Below are positions 1 to 29,169 of a stretch of DNA of 64,000 nucleotides, piece after piece. This DNA is from Inia geoffrensis. Taxonomy: Eukaryota > Chordata > Mammalia > Artiodactyla > Iniidae. The position numbers and the translations under genes were made by a program. Numbering within the stretch: position 1 is the first letter of the stretch; the number at the start of each line of letters is the position of its first letter. The DNA lies in NCBI GenBank assembly GCA_036417435.1, contig CM070901.1, positions 165,312,044-165,376,043 of the forward strand. Direction: 5' to 3'. The notes below the pieces were generated by a model. That model was not told the DNA's origin and did no database searches. It saw only the letters and a program-made list of their open reading frames with translations.

Positions 1-79
1 GCAGCCAAGCAGACCCGGGCCCCTAATTTGCCAGGAATCAGCGATTCACTGTTAGGATGACAGTCAGGGGAGCTTGTAA

Positions 80-165
80 AGACCATCAGCTCTAGCCTTC
101 TCATTGTACAGACAAGGACACCAAGGCTGAGGTGGAGGGGCTTGGCCCAGGTCACACAGTGGGTT
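80..165 (-). repeat. MIR fragment
   Basis: A degraded match to the antisense MIR core: a tacagacaaggacaccaaggctgag block followed by a cccaggtcacacag-like block. It is short and diverged. Confidence 0.5.
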
Positions 166-190
166 GAAGTTCCCTTGGTTTCTCCACTAA

Positions 191-397
191 CTTTTTTTTT
201 TTTTTGCGGTACACGGGCCTCTCACTGTTGTGGCCTCTCCCGCTCTGGAGCACAGGCTCCGGACGCGCAGCCTCAGCGGCCATGGCTCACAGGCCCAGCC
301 GCTCCACAGCATGTGGGATCTTCCCGGACCAGGACACAAACCCGCGTCCCCTGCATTGGCAGGCGGACTCTCAACCACTACGCCACCAGGGAAGCCC
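191..397 (-). mobile_element. CHR-type tRNA-derived SINE
   Basis: Reverse-oriented SINE: poly(T) at 191-204, then the 3' body (gcggtacacgggcc), ending in the complement of the 5' tRNA-like head (ccaccagggaagccc). About 207 bp. The open frames through it are not genes. Confidence 0.93.
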
Positions 398-1195
398 TAA
401 GATAACTTCTTGAAAGATCTTTGGGAAATGTGTTTCATGCCTCTGGATAAGCTGTACTTTCTAGGGGTGGAGTGGGGAACCAGTGGCCTGCATCTGGGCA
501 CCTCTGTGCAACCTCCACATGGTCTAGATCTACCTCCCTATCTCAAAGGTGTTGTAAGTTCTTCTCAGGTACTCAGCCTCTGAAAATCTAGGCTAATGGA
601 AGTCCTAATAGTCAATTTCTCTCTCCCTGACCATACTGTCTACTCTCCCTGTATAATGACCAATCAGGGGAGAGGGCGTTAATAATTACCTTAGACACTT
701 CTTATGCAGACCTTATGTGGTCTTGGTGTAAGGGTTCCAAGGAGCTCCTTTTGAGAAGTGGGGCCCTAACCTATTAATATAAATCTCTCCTGGGCATTAA
801 GCCTCTCTGCTCTTGTTCTCTCCTCAGCAGAATTAGGGAACAAGATGTAATAGCCCCTCCGGTATATAAACCCTCGAGTCCTCTGACCTCACTGAGGCAT
901 GGAGAGGATGCAGGTCTTGGGTTTCAAAACATTCATTAGCTAATGACAAGTCTTCCCAAAAGTCCCCATTTGCCACAATCAATATGCCCAGGTCAGTAGC
1001 ATGGGGGGGTGCATTTCTGAGGGTTGTTAGAGACAGCACCTCTTGCTGGAAACATGATGTTTTGACGAGCACCCAGAGTCTCCCTGCTAAGGGAACTGTA
1101 CTGGTGATGGGATGAGCGGGATGCTAAGTGTCTGTGGTTTTTCTGGAGACAGATGAAGTCTGAAGAGCCCGGAGACATACATTGTGAACGATATT

Positions 1196-1420
1196 GGCCA
1201 CCAGTCTCTGAAAATGAACTCTGTTCCAGCGCTTTAACTGTATTAGCTTACTGAAGACTTATCACAAACCTGTGAGGCAGGTATTATTATTATCATTACT
1301 CCCCTCATTTTACAGATGAGAAAAGTGATTCTCTGAAGGGTTAAGTAATTGCCCAGTAAGTCACACAGCTAAAGGGCTGTGCCATGACTCAAAGTCAGGA
1401 ATGTCTGAGACAATAGCTGA
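1196..1420 (-). repeat. MIR
   Basis: Antisense MIR: the ttttacagatgagaaaa core, then the gggttaagtaattgcc and cacacagctaa blocks in the expected order. Confidence 0.75.
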
Positions 1421-2804
1421 AGTTTTTAACTTCTCTTGAGAAGAAGACAGTGACTACCTGAAGAACACTAGAAATAAAATGGTTGATTGTTCCACCCTGG
1501 CGTTTAACCTCTGACAAATGCATCAAAGGAAGTTTAGTGGGAATATGTATATTCTCCCTCTATATCATTACAGATTAAGTGGACCGAACACTTATTCCTC
1601 ATCTCTGTCAAAGATCCCCCCATGGACCTACCATCCATGCAGCTTGTAACTGAGGATCAGTGGCTCTGTACTGCTGCCCACCCCTTCCTTGCCCTAATTT
1701 TCTATCTGTCCTACTGTGTCATAGTCGAGATTTCTTCCATTTGCCAGCCCCCATTCTCTAAGACTGATGGGTGACCACCTGGAAACTGCCATGGTCCCTT
1801 CAGATACCAAGGTCTAGCCTCCAACAATTTGTAGCTGAGTCCCTGTTTCCATTAGCATCCATCAGCTGCCCTCATCCCAGTGAGCTACTATAGATCAAGA
1901 ACCCAACTCCCTGCCCTGGCTTCCTGCAGGGAATGGGGACATACTGGGCTGGGCTTAGAGACAGAGCAGCTCAGAATTTAACAATGGGAATTTGGGAGAT
2001 GGGTCAAGAACACAGATGTGGAGGCAGAATACCAAAGGGTATGGGAACAAGGAACTGTGAAGAGTCCAATTTGGTGATGATACAGGACACATCCAAGGGA
2101 GATATTAGAAAGATCAGCTCTCTGGTCTGAGGCCAAACTGACCAGGATGTTGTCAGTCTGGATTGTATGCTTACTGCTTCTGCTGAGGTGCTAAGATTTC
2201 TAGAAACAGAGTTTGAGGGCTCCTGGGTAGAGGAAATCTGGCCAAAACCTCTATGAGGTCTGCTGAAAAAAGGTTCAGGGCAGTCAATATCTCTGTTATT
2301 ACTTTGGTTTCCTCACTCTAAAAATGTGGGCAATTAATCGTAGTATCTACCTTACAGAACTACATAGAATATAAGTAAAAGGATGCCTGACACGTAAGAA
2401 CTCAATAAATGTTTGAAATTATGATTCTTAGGTACCAAATGAAACTCTTAATGGCTGTCCTCAAACACATTCCACCCCATCCTAGGAAACAGCAGAGCCA
2501 ATCTACCCAGCTGCCCAGGCCAAAACCTAAATGTTTTGGTTCCTAATAACATTAACATTTTACTCATTTGTTTTATCCTACAAGATGAATAAAAGAGTTT
2601 CAGAGTTACATCATCAACATTACCACTGATAAACCTCCTAAATAATGTTTAAGTTAGCTTTCCAGTTTGTATTATCCTTAGAATATATCCCACTAAAAAT
2701 GTATAGTCAGAGAACTATGTTCAGGTAACTGGAATTAATCCCTTTCTCTGGGGGTTATATTATCAACCTAGTTTCATTTGTTTCTGCTTTAACTTTTGTT
2801 TTTG

Positions 2805-3510
2805 CTCCATCTCAGTCCACTCAACCCTCCCCTTCTCTACAGCTGCAACCGCACCTTGAGGCACATTTTCCCACCTGGACTACTGTAGGAGTTTGGTCTC
2901 TGACTCCTGCCCTTTGAAAATCCTGAGTGATTTTTACAAAATATAAATCAGATCCTGTCACTCCCCTGATCGAAAGTCTTCAGATGTGTCATCAGGGCCT
3001 ACAAGGCCCTCAGTGATCAGAGGCCTGACTCCTACCCAGCCTCATCCCACATCCTTCTCCCTCATGTGTGCTGTCCTCTTTCTTTGTTCTTCCAAGACCT
3101 AAACTTTATAACTTTAGTATCCTTGCCCTTGCTGCTCCCTTTGCAGAGAATAATTCTTTCCCCCTGGATTTTTACCCATCTGGCTATCTCTCATCTCTAA
3201 TACAATGGCTTAAAAAAGACCTCCTTAGAGAGGCCTTCCTTGACTGCTTTATTCAGCACCTCCTGCTCTCTTCATTACTTTCTAGCATATCACCCTATTT
3301 TCTTCATTGTCTTATTACGATCTGAAATTATTGTATATACTTGTTTACTTATTATCTGTCTCCTCAAGTAAAAATACAAGCTCCATGAAGGTAGGGATCT
3401 TGTCTGGCCAACTAACTGCTTGACTCTCTTGTGCCTAATACTAACATAGTGCCTGACTCAGACCAGGTACTCAGTAATAGACATTTATGAAATGAGTGAA
3501 ACTTGAGGTA
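2805..3510 (+). mobile_element. LINE-2 (L2) 3' fragment
   Basis: The sequence follows the L2 ORF2 end and 3' UTR: a cctgtcactcccctg block, a tacaaggccctcagtgatc block, aagacctccttagagaggcc, then a ctccatgaaggtagggatc block and a gtgcctgactcagaccaggt block. No intact reading frame remains; the 85-residue frame near 3068 is a relic. Confidence 0.8.
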
Positions 3511-4999
3511 ATTCCTCCAATAGCCATGTGGGAAAGTATCTGAGAAACCTGAAATTACTAAAAGACTTCTCAGCAGCCAACTTAGAGACAAGAATATCCA
3601 TACACAAAAGCTCGTGCACCAAGATCCTCTGGGCTTCATGCAAGGCCAGTTTACTCTCACTTTACAGACATAACTCTAACAAGCTTGGTTGCCTGGTTTC
3701 CTTGCCTGTAGCTGATTTAAAACTGGAAATAGGAAGAGAAGGGAAGAAGGGATGCTGTCAAAATTAGCCATTGACCATATACAAGAAATCCCAAAGCCAA
3801 GTATTTTGGGACAATCTAGCTTAGAGAAAGAGTCCCACCCTTCAAGGCCATCCAGCACAGTGAAGTACTTCAAGAGGGCAGTTACTAACAATATTATCGT
3901 TATCAGCATCATTAGAATGTGATTATTCTAATCATCATCATTATTAGCAAGTGCCTGGTATACAAAAGGTGTTAACGAATTATGCACAAGACCTGTTTCA
4001 GAAAGTTTTCTATCAAAATAGGATTAAAAAAAGTTTTAGTTCTTAAAGGGAGACTTGGTCATGTGGAAAAATCTGATATTCATTCCTCTTTGACAGTGGA
4101 TAATTGAGACTTTGCTGTTTTTCCTTTTACTTGAACTCAACTTCCTTTTTCAATTTCCTCATATTCTGAGACTAAATGATCAAGCACATGACCAAACCTT
4201 CATGATTTGATTGACTTATTCCAGGAGTTCTGGACTTGGGATTCATGGAAAGGTTTCAGGAGTTATGTGAACCCCCAGAAGTAGTTTATGTGTTAAAGGG
4301 ATTAATGTAATTCTATGCAAAATGCCATGTGTTAGAGTGATCTTTGCAATTTTTCTAGGGAGATGGTCTACGGCTTTCGTTAGCTTCTCCAAGGAGTCTG
4401 TGATGCCAAGGGGACCAAAAAGCCCTGACTTAGATCATTATTTCCTCCTGGCCATTATCTCTCCAGACTCAAGAAGCATCACCAGCTTTGGGTTTAAAAT
4501 TCTGTGACCTTGGGACAGTTTCCCTGCCCCTCTGTTGCCATTATCTGAAAAACAAGGACACCAAGCCTGCTGGATTGCTGGAAGGGTTAAATAAGAAAAC
4601 TTACATGAAAACACCAAAGTGCCTTAATAGACCCTCAGTACGTTAGCTGCCACCACCACACACACTGCCATTATTATTAAGAGTCCTAATCAGACGTAGG
4701 TGACTCTGCCTCCTAATGAAACCTGTTTCAAGATCTGGTGATCAAAACTGAAAGCAGAACTTCAAGTCTTGGTAGTACACAGTTTCATACAACAGAAAGA
4801 CAGTGCTATTTCATTTTTAATCCCTTTGGAAGCGTCTTGGATTTTGTATACTTCCACTTCTACAATCTTTTATTAGGCTAATTCCCTCAGGGAATAATGG
4901 CCAATCTCTCTGAGAAGCCTTTCCTGGGTTTCCATAGTAAAGAGATTAAAGATTTATAACTTGAATCCCAGTTCCATCTTTTATTGGTTATGTGTCCTT

Positions 5000-5170
5000 A
5001 GCTAAATAATTTTGATTTACTCATTTGCACAAATGGGGCTAATAATACCTAGCTCATTGGGTTCTTGGGAACACTGAATGAGATAGTGCATATAAACTGT
5101 TCACAGTGCCTGACACATAGCAAATACTCAGTAAGTGGTAGCTACTCATCATTAACATGATTATTAGCAA
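5000..5170 (+). repeat. MIR
   Basis: Sense MIR 3' half: a gttatgtgtccttagctaaat block, a gggttcttgggaacactgaatgag block and a gtgcctgacacatagcaaat block. Confidence 0.6.
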
Positions 5171-5255
5171 GTGCCTGACATATATAGCCATGGGTGGTCG
5201 TCAATGCTAACCTTTTCTTACATTCCATCCAGTCAGGCCAGACCTGAACTCTTAC

Positions 5256-23571
<18,316 letters not shown>

Positions 23572-23580
23572 AGTTCTTGC

Positions 23581-24400
23581 CTCAACAGAAGAAGCACAGA
23601 ACAATTAGACACCAACCAGGTAACCTTGTATAAACAAGACAGAGAATTAGAAGTCACCACACCTGCAAACAACTATGGCTGACTTGCAGGGATTCACCAA
23701 AACGGTAGAGATAAGCCAGCATTAGAATCCAAAAACACTGGCCCTGGACTTCCCTGGTGGTCCAGTGGCTAAGACTCTGCGCTCCCAATGCATGGGGCCC
23801 CGGTTTGATCTCTGGTTAGGGAACTAGATCCCACATGCCACAACTAAGAGTTCGCATGCTGCAACTTAAGATCCCGTGTGCCACAACTAAGACCCGGCAC
23901 AGACAAAAAAAAAAAAAAAAAAGACACTGGCCTAAGCCTAAGCCTCTAGTCTTTCACTACCCAGAATTTATAAGCCAATAGGGCCTTCGGGGCAGAGGCC
24001 TTTCCTTGGTTCTATGGGCTTGGTGGACCTTGCTCCCATCCCCTTTTTTCTCAGCCTGCAGTGCCTTTTTCTGAACATGTAAGTCTGCTTCCTGTCACAT
24101 CGTAGTGCCTACATCCTGATCCTTCCCCCTTCTTCCTTCTCCATCTTCCACCAGACTGTTTCCCACTCTCGGGGCTCTGGGTCACTAACCCCTTCAGTTG
24201 CTGCACCCGTTACCTCCTACCCCAGAGATTTCCCAATTATTTACTCCTTCACTAGTATCTTCCACTGTCCCCTCTGTCTCTCTCACAGCTGCCTCCCGCT
24301 CAGTCATCTCTCTCCTCTTCTCCTCTAATCCACCCCCTGAATCCAGCACCTTGACAGGCTCCGCCGGCACCTTTCAACACCTCGAAGGAACCGACACTTC
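23581..24400 (-). other. DHDDS: DHDDS intron 1 (5' boundary approximate)
   Basis: Runs from the exon 2 acceptor to the CpG-island first exon, whose exact donor I cannot fix (a gtgagg-type donor near 24398-24403 is one option). It contains one SINE; 23935-24340 is CT-rich and otherwise unremarkable. Confidence 0.6.
23746..23923 (+). mobile_element. CHR-type SINE
   Basis: Forward copy: ggacttccctggtggtcc head, three short ccacaactaaga units, poly(A). Target-site duplication acactggcc at 23735-23743 and 23924-23932. Confidence 0.93.
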
Positions 24401-24700
24401 CTCACGACGTGGCGCTGGAAGAACACGTCATCGTTGGGCGCTGGGACACGCTTCTGCCGTCACCTAATGGGCGGGGCCCTGGCCTGCGCCTGCGCGCTCG
24501 GAGGAGGAGCGGAGCTGAGCGAGAGTTCTCGGCTGTTCGCACTCCTGGGGCGGGGCGGGGCGGGGCGGGGCGGGGCGGGGCGGGTTGGGTTGGGTTGGGT
24601 TGGGGTGAAGCGGGTAGCCGCGCGGGCTACCCGGCTCCGGGCCACGTGCGAGGGACCCGCCTGTGGAAGGCGGGGTTCAGACCACCTGGGAGAGACAAGA
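24380..24700 (-). promoter_or_regulatory. DHDDS: DHDDS CpG-island promoter and non-coding exon 1
   Basis: A sharp rise in CpG density upstream of exon 2. It includes a CRE-like tgacgtg on the minus strand (complement near 24424-24430), a gggcgggg GC box at 24469-24476, and a run of Sp1-like GC boxes at 24547-24584. No TATA box is evident. The position fits the expected untranslated first exon. The exact start site is inferred, not seen. Confidence 0.75.
24547..24604. repeat. (GGGGC)n-(GGGTT)n G-rich tandem repeat
   Basis: Seven GGGG(C) units pass directly into four GGGTT units. The plus strand has many G-runs of three or more separated by 1-2 nt, so G-quadruplex formation is plausible. The first part also consists of overlapping GC boxes. 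Confidence 0.93.
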
Positions 24701-26261
24701 AGTTTGTAGACAGGCGGGCTGGGTTATGGGGCAAGAATTAGGGGAGCCCCACCTCAGAAATGCTGGGACTTCTTAGCCACTGGTGGCAGTTTGGACTTTT
24801 GAGAAAAGGGGTAAGGCAGCGTCCTGGTAGCTGGAAGGCCGCAGCACTGGCTTTAGAGCTCTGGTACAAGTGTTTTTTGTTTGTTTGTTGGTAGAAGTCT
24901 TAAATATCCTGTTTTTATACTCTTTTGTCTTATTTAGTGAATTTAATCGTTTGCGAAGTTCCTAGCCGTAGTTGGCCTCACAGGGAGGGCACTTAATATC
25001 AGTCCATTTTGTGCTGATTTAAGGCACTCAAGATTTTATGATTTGCATTCTCAGGACCTACCCAAAGAACTCAAAAAAGGGTTAAGGCCAGAAAGAACTC
25101 TAAGAATGACTTCTAAAGTTTAAGAAAGGCCATCAACTAACCCTGACAGAAAAATCAAGGGCGTTCATTCTGTACCAAACCTTTAAAGGAAAGGGTTGCA
25201 GGAATTTGAGGCACTAACTCACAAAAGATATTGGGAGTTTAGTTTTCTCAAAATGAGAGAAGGGGAAAAAAAAAAAACTTTACCATTTTCAGAGAACCTT
25301 CTTGTAGTTTCTTACTTTGGGTTGCAGTGTCAAGGAAACAAGGCAAGGAAGAGATACTGTAGTCATGACTCCCGACTCATTACGTTTGTCTTCCACTCTT
25401 TCTGATGAAAGGTTATTTTTAACAGAGCGAAATGATCAAAGAATGCCCTCCAGAGATGAGTAACCCACCCATGAATAGTCTCTTAAGCTTTTCCATCCTT
25501 CCTGCTTTGCATGTAGGTTAGTAAGTTTCTGCCTAGCTGATTACTTCAATTTTGCAGGAAAACCATTTAGTGAAGTCCAGTAGTATCTTGCTACTTTTAA
25601 CATCTTTCAAGGTCAGCTTTGACTTTTGGTAGGAAGTTCCTAGAGGGATATATGAAACTTCTTACCCTTGTTCTGTTAACGTTTCCATGCACTTTGTGTG
25701 ATAGTTGGTATGCCTCCAATCAAGTCTTTCTTTTCTAAACCCTCCTTCCCTTAGGGGGAGCTAGATGTTTAAAAATACAGTGTTCATCAGAAGGCTAGTG
25801 AACTTGTTAACGTGTTTATAGCTGGTCAGTGTATCTCCTCTGGCCTCAATTTCAACAGTTTCCCCTGTATTTCCACCCCTGGGTTGCTGCAGGGGGTTAA
25901 TTAATTAAGATTTGTAAAGGGCTTTGAGGAGCAAGGGACAAAGTATTATTAGGGTCTCATGCCCCAAGCCATGGCCCCATCCTTTCATCCCAGTCAGTGG
26001 CACAGGCAACCCCATTCTTATGCATGCCAAGCCCTTAATCCCCTCTTGAATGTGGCAGCTTCCAAGGAAAGGACAAGAGGCCTTAACTAGAAACAAAAAT
26101 CCACTGTAACGAGGTGCTAAAAAGACTGAACTTTCAAGATTCACTCCTAACAAAATGGCTGAACAGAAAACTTAATGGTTCTTGCGACTTGAGTCCCAAT
26201 CCAAGAAAGTGGAAATAATGGTAGGAAGAAAGCACCTTAAATATCAACCAAGGAGATGACA
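24701..26261. other. Intergenic gap between LIN28A 3' end and DHDDS promoter
   Basis: About 1.56 kb with no gene and no repeat that I recognise. It is the whole space separating the two tandem genes, so it should hold the distal DHDDS promoter and LIN28A termination region. Confidence 0.8.
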
Positions 26262-26280
26262 GTTTCGGTACCAATAAGTC

Positions 26281-26286
26281 TTTATT
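26281..26286 (-). terminator. LIN28A: LIN28A poly(A) signal AATAAA
   Basis: Minus-strand AATAAA, followed by gacttattggtacc and then a TTGGTTG GU-rich stretch about 30-40 nt downstream. The position fits the end of a long LIN28A 3' UTR. Confidence 0.88.
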
Positions 26287-26498
26287 CATTGTATTTTCCC
26301 AAGGAAAAGAAGGGGAAGGGAAAGGGGTCAGCATGTGTGTTACAAAATGATAGCAAATGGGAAAGAAGTACCTGGCACAGCAAAATCAACCAACAAATAA
26401 ACACCGCCCAGATGGGGTCGCCAAAGCCCAAGGGGGCTCAGTCTCCTGCAGTTCAGTAATGAGGGGAAGGGATGAAGAACAGGTACATGCTTTTCTAC

Positions 26499-26521
26499 CC
26501 TCCCTCCCTCCCTCCCTCCCC
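26499..26521. repeat. (CCCT)n short tandem repeat
   Basis: About five ccct units within the LIN28A 3' UTR (GGGA units in the transcript). Confidence 0.9.
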
Positions 26522-26545
26522 ATAAGTTCAAGATTTCACACAAAG

Positions 26546-26552
26546 CTTTGGT
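26546..26552 (-). promoter_or_regulatory. LIN28A: miR-9 seed match in LIN28A 3' UTR
   Basis: Minus-strand ACCAAAG, a 7-mer match to miR-9 nt 2-8. miR-9 is a reported LIN28A regulator; whether this site functions is inferred. Confidence 0.55.
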
Positions 26553-26560
26553 TTCTAGCA

Positions 26561-26567
26561 GTAAACA
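26561..26567 (-). promoter_or_regulatory. LIN28A: miR-30 seed match in LIN28A 3' UTR
   Basis: Minus-strand TGTTTAC, a 7-mer match to miR-30 nt 2-8, only 9 nt from the miR-9 match. Confidence 0.5.
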
Positions 26568-27169
26568 TGGAGTTACATTCGTCCGTCTCCTATTAAACAA
26601 TTTTGTGGCCACTTTGACATAAGTTTCTTGCACCTGCATAAAAGTTCCTGAGTGACTTGGCTATACATTCATCTTTCCTTTCCTTTCCTGGTCTCCCAAC
26701 CCCACTTTCTACATGGAAGGCCCCCTCGTTGCTCCTCTCTACCCTAGGATTAGAGATTAAAGTAGTTTTTAATCCATGCAAAGACAGCAGTCTGTTTGGA
26801 ATGAATCAAATCAAGGAATGGTCATGACTCAGGAGATTGAGAACAAGGGATGGTGAGTTTTTAGCTTCTTCAGGATTTTTGCACAAATCATTTAATCACA
26901 GACACCCCACAAATTAAACGTATAGGTGTATGGACTATTTTGGGGGAGGGCACGAAGGGGGAAAGAAGAGGGGGTAGGAATACAGTTTTTAGGACAGAAG
27001 ACCTTGTTCGAAATAGGAAACAGGGGAAGGGGAACACAAAAGAAAGTGTAGTTCAAGACCTCCCACTTCAAGAAGAGGGGCCCCCAAGTTTATGTTTCAG
27101 ATCTTTTTGGCTGGTGCAGACCTTTTGTCAAAGATGCTTTGGCTATTTTTCTCAATATAAAAAGAAGTT

Positions 27170-27177
27170 TGTAAACA
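27170..27177 (-). promoter_or_regulatory. LIN28A: miR-30 8-mer site in LIN28A 3' UTR
   Basis: Minus-strand TGTTTACA, an 8-mer match (nt 2-8 plus A1) to the miR-30 family. Confidence 0.55.
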
Positions 27178-27389
27178 ATAAAACCCCAAAAGAACATGGA
27201 GAAGACCAACACATTATATTTACACAAACTAGGCCACCTAGCAATCACCAAATCAGCTACTTGTGAAGTCCTATGAAGTCCAGACAAATACAATAACTAG
27301 AGGGGGGCAGCAATTGGGGGAGACAAGAACCCAGGATCAGACACACATCACCCAATGCGTTCTATTGCATTTGCCCCGTTACAACACAG

Positions 27390-27397
27390 TGAGGTAG
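27390..27397 (-). promoter_or_regulatory. LIN28A: let-7 8-mer site in LIN28A 3' UTR
   Basis: Minus-strand CTACCTCA, a full 8-mer let-7 site. let-7 represses LIN28A and LIN28A blocks let-7 maturation, so this is one arm of the known double-negative loop. Confidence 0.75.
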
Positions 27398-28035
27398 GTT
27401 TGCAGTGATCTCACAGCATGTAAACGAAACCCCCTTTTCTCCTTTAGCTACGATGACACTAATTACTGCTGCAGCAGGGCAGGACACTGGCTCTGGGAAC
27501 CACAAAGAAGCCATCACTGATGGTCTCTCTGGAAACCAAGGAGGAAAAGTCCAGAATTGCTAAAGATTAAGGATTTTGTCCTTGCTTCATATATCCATCC
27601 CTGGGCAGCTCAAGATGGGTACAGAGGCATCATTCTTAAAACCTGTCCTTACCAACTCACAGTTTTTACAAAAACACATACAATACACCCTGTTGTGTAT
27701 GTTAGGCCTAGCCCAATCCACTGAAGGATGGACCTGGTATGTAAAGCGAGTCCTATGCCCTGGGATTAGAGGTCTGGAAACAGGAATCCTTTATCACACA
27801 TACAGATGACCTCTGCCTAATATTGGCTTCTCCTCTCTGCACCCTTTTACCTGGCCCAGCCTCTCCTAACCTCTCTGTACCACCTTTTCCTGTTCAGACC
27901 AATTTCCAATCTTTCAGTAGAAGGAGACCAAGGCACGGGGCAACCCAGTTAAAACCTAGTCTCCCATGAAACACTGAAGATGGAGGGGTTTCAAGAGGAC
28001 ACTGTGGCAGAAAAGCCAGCTCTAATTGGCAAAAA

Positions 28036-28043
28036 TGAGGTAG
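28036..28043 (-). promoter_or_regulatory. LIN28A: second let-7 8-mer site in LIN28A 3' UTR
   Basis: Another CTACCTCA on the minus strand, about 0.65 kb closer to the stop codon than the first. Confidence 0.75.
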
Positions 28044-28138
28044 TTCAATAGGCTATACGCTCCAAACAGTTGTTCTCTCTGGTGGTAGAGCAACAAAAAA
28101 TATTCCTGCTGTGCAGACCCGGAGCTGTCGCCGACTTA

Positions 28139-28146
28139 TCCCTGAG
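28139..28146 (-). promoter_or_regulatory. LIN28A: miR-125 (lin-4 family) 8-mer site in LIN28A 3' UTR
   Basis: Minus-strand CTCAGGGA, an 8-mer match to miR-125, located 96 nt from a let-7 site. lin-4/miR-125 control of lin-28 is an established relationship. Confidence 0.7.
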
Positions 28147-28518
28147 ATTGCTCACGTACCTGAGAACACAGTGCAGGAATGAGGGCCTTAGATTAAAATA
28201 CACAAAAATACAAAACCAGATATTTATACTATGAAAAAAAAAGTTAAAATGCACAAGATACGTCATTCGCACATAGCTAGTGCAGTTGGCATCCTGAAGA
28301 AAGTGGGACCCAAGGTACAGTCATCCAAGGGAGCAAATAAATAAAATTATATCGGCCCAGAGTGGGGTGGGAGTGAGCTTAGAAGCAGCAGGTCTGCAGC
28401 TGTTCCCTCAACCCCCCCTTTTGCCTATCATCACAACCCACTGCTTGGGACAGTTCTCTCAGCACTCTCTCCCAGGAGGAGGTTGTGAGCAGACAAGACG
28501 TGGAAAACCCTGCCTTAC

Positions 28519-28525
28519 CCCTGAG
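28519..28525 (-). promoter_or_regulatory. LIN28A: possible second miR-125 site
   Basis: Minus-strand CTCAGGG, a 7-mer match without the A opposite nt 1. Confidence 0.4.
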
Positions 28526-28952
28526 ATATTTCCTCCCACAGAATGTAGTGGCTTGTGGGTTGGGTCCATCAATCTGGTCTCATGCTTAATCTTTTCACTC
28601 TGGCACGGGAAATATTATTCCATATCCTTCTTGAAGAGTAAAACAACCTCCCTATCCAGGCCACTTTCACAGCTGGAGATTCTGGGGGTGGAGACTCAGA
28701 TAAAGGATGCAGGAAGGGTTACCCCCCAAAACCCTCACATACATTTGGATAGAGCATGATTGGAGTTTCTTTGCCTCACCCCTTCCCCCCACCAAGAGGG
28801 AAGAGGGGGTGACGCTTTGGCCCCCGGCCTGAGATATATGGCAGTGCCAGCTGCCCCCTACCCACCCTGTCCCCACTTTCTCCACTCTGCCGATTGATGC
28901 CTGTTCCTCAAAACTTTCTGATCACAAACGGATAGCCCCCACACACTGTGGC

Positions 28953-29169
28953 TCAATTCTGGGCCTCTGGGAGCATGGCAGGGCTATGGATCTCTTCTTC
29001 CTCCTCCCGAAAGTAGGCTGGCTTTCCCTGTGAGCTGGGAGCTTGCTGGGCCTTCAGTGGACACGAGGCTACCATATGGTTGATGCTCTGGCAGAAGTGG
29101 CACTTCTTGGGCTGGGGTGGCAGTTTGCATTCCTTGGCATGATGGTCTAGACCTCCACAGTTGTAGCAC
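28953..29169 (-). CDS. LIN28A: LIN28A exon 4 coding part (zinc knuckles, stop)
   Basis: 217 nt: completes Arg134, then both CCHC knuckles (CYNCGGLDHHAKEC and CHFCQSINHMVASC) and the acidic tail to a TGA stop at 28953-28955. Acceptor GCTAG|G. Human has Ser where this copy has Asn in QSINHM. Confidence 0.98.

Larger units (their letters stand above)
1..5255 (-). other. DHDDS: DHDDS intron 8 (partial); terminal exon not found
   Basis: This stretch lies downstream of the last recognised DHDDS exon in the minus-strand sense. It was searched by eye for the C-terminal exon, which in mammals encodes about 78 basic, Arg/Glu-rich residues, and nothing matching was seen. It holds one CHR SINE (191-397), MIR copies and a long L2 fragment (2805-3510). 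The rest, including 400-1190 and 3510-5255, is unique-looking intronic DNA with MIR remnants. The inference is that the final exon lies left of base 1. Confidence 0.7.
26262..28952 (-). other. LIN28A: LIN28A 3' UTR
   Basis: About 2.7 kb from the stop codon to the inferred cleavage site, about 15-20 nt past the poly(A) signal. It contains two let-7 8-mers, miR-125, miR-30 and miR-9 seed matches (listed separately), a (CCCT)-type tract at 26499-26521, and no SINE. The frames inside are chance. Confidence 0.9.
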
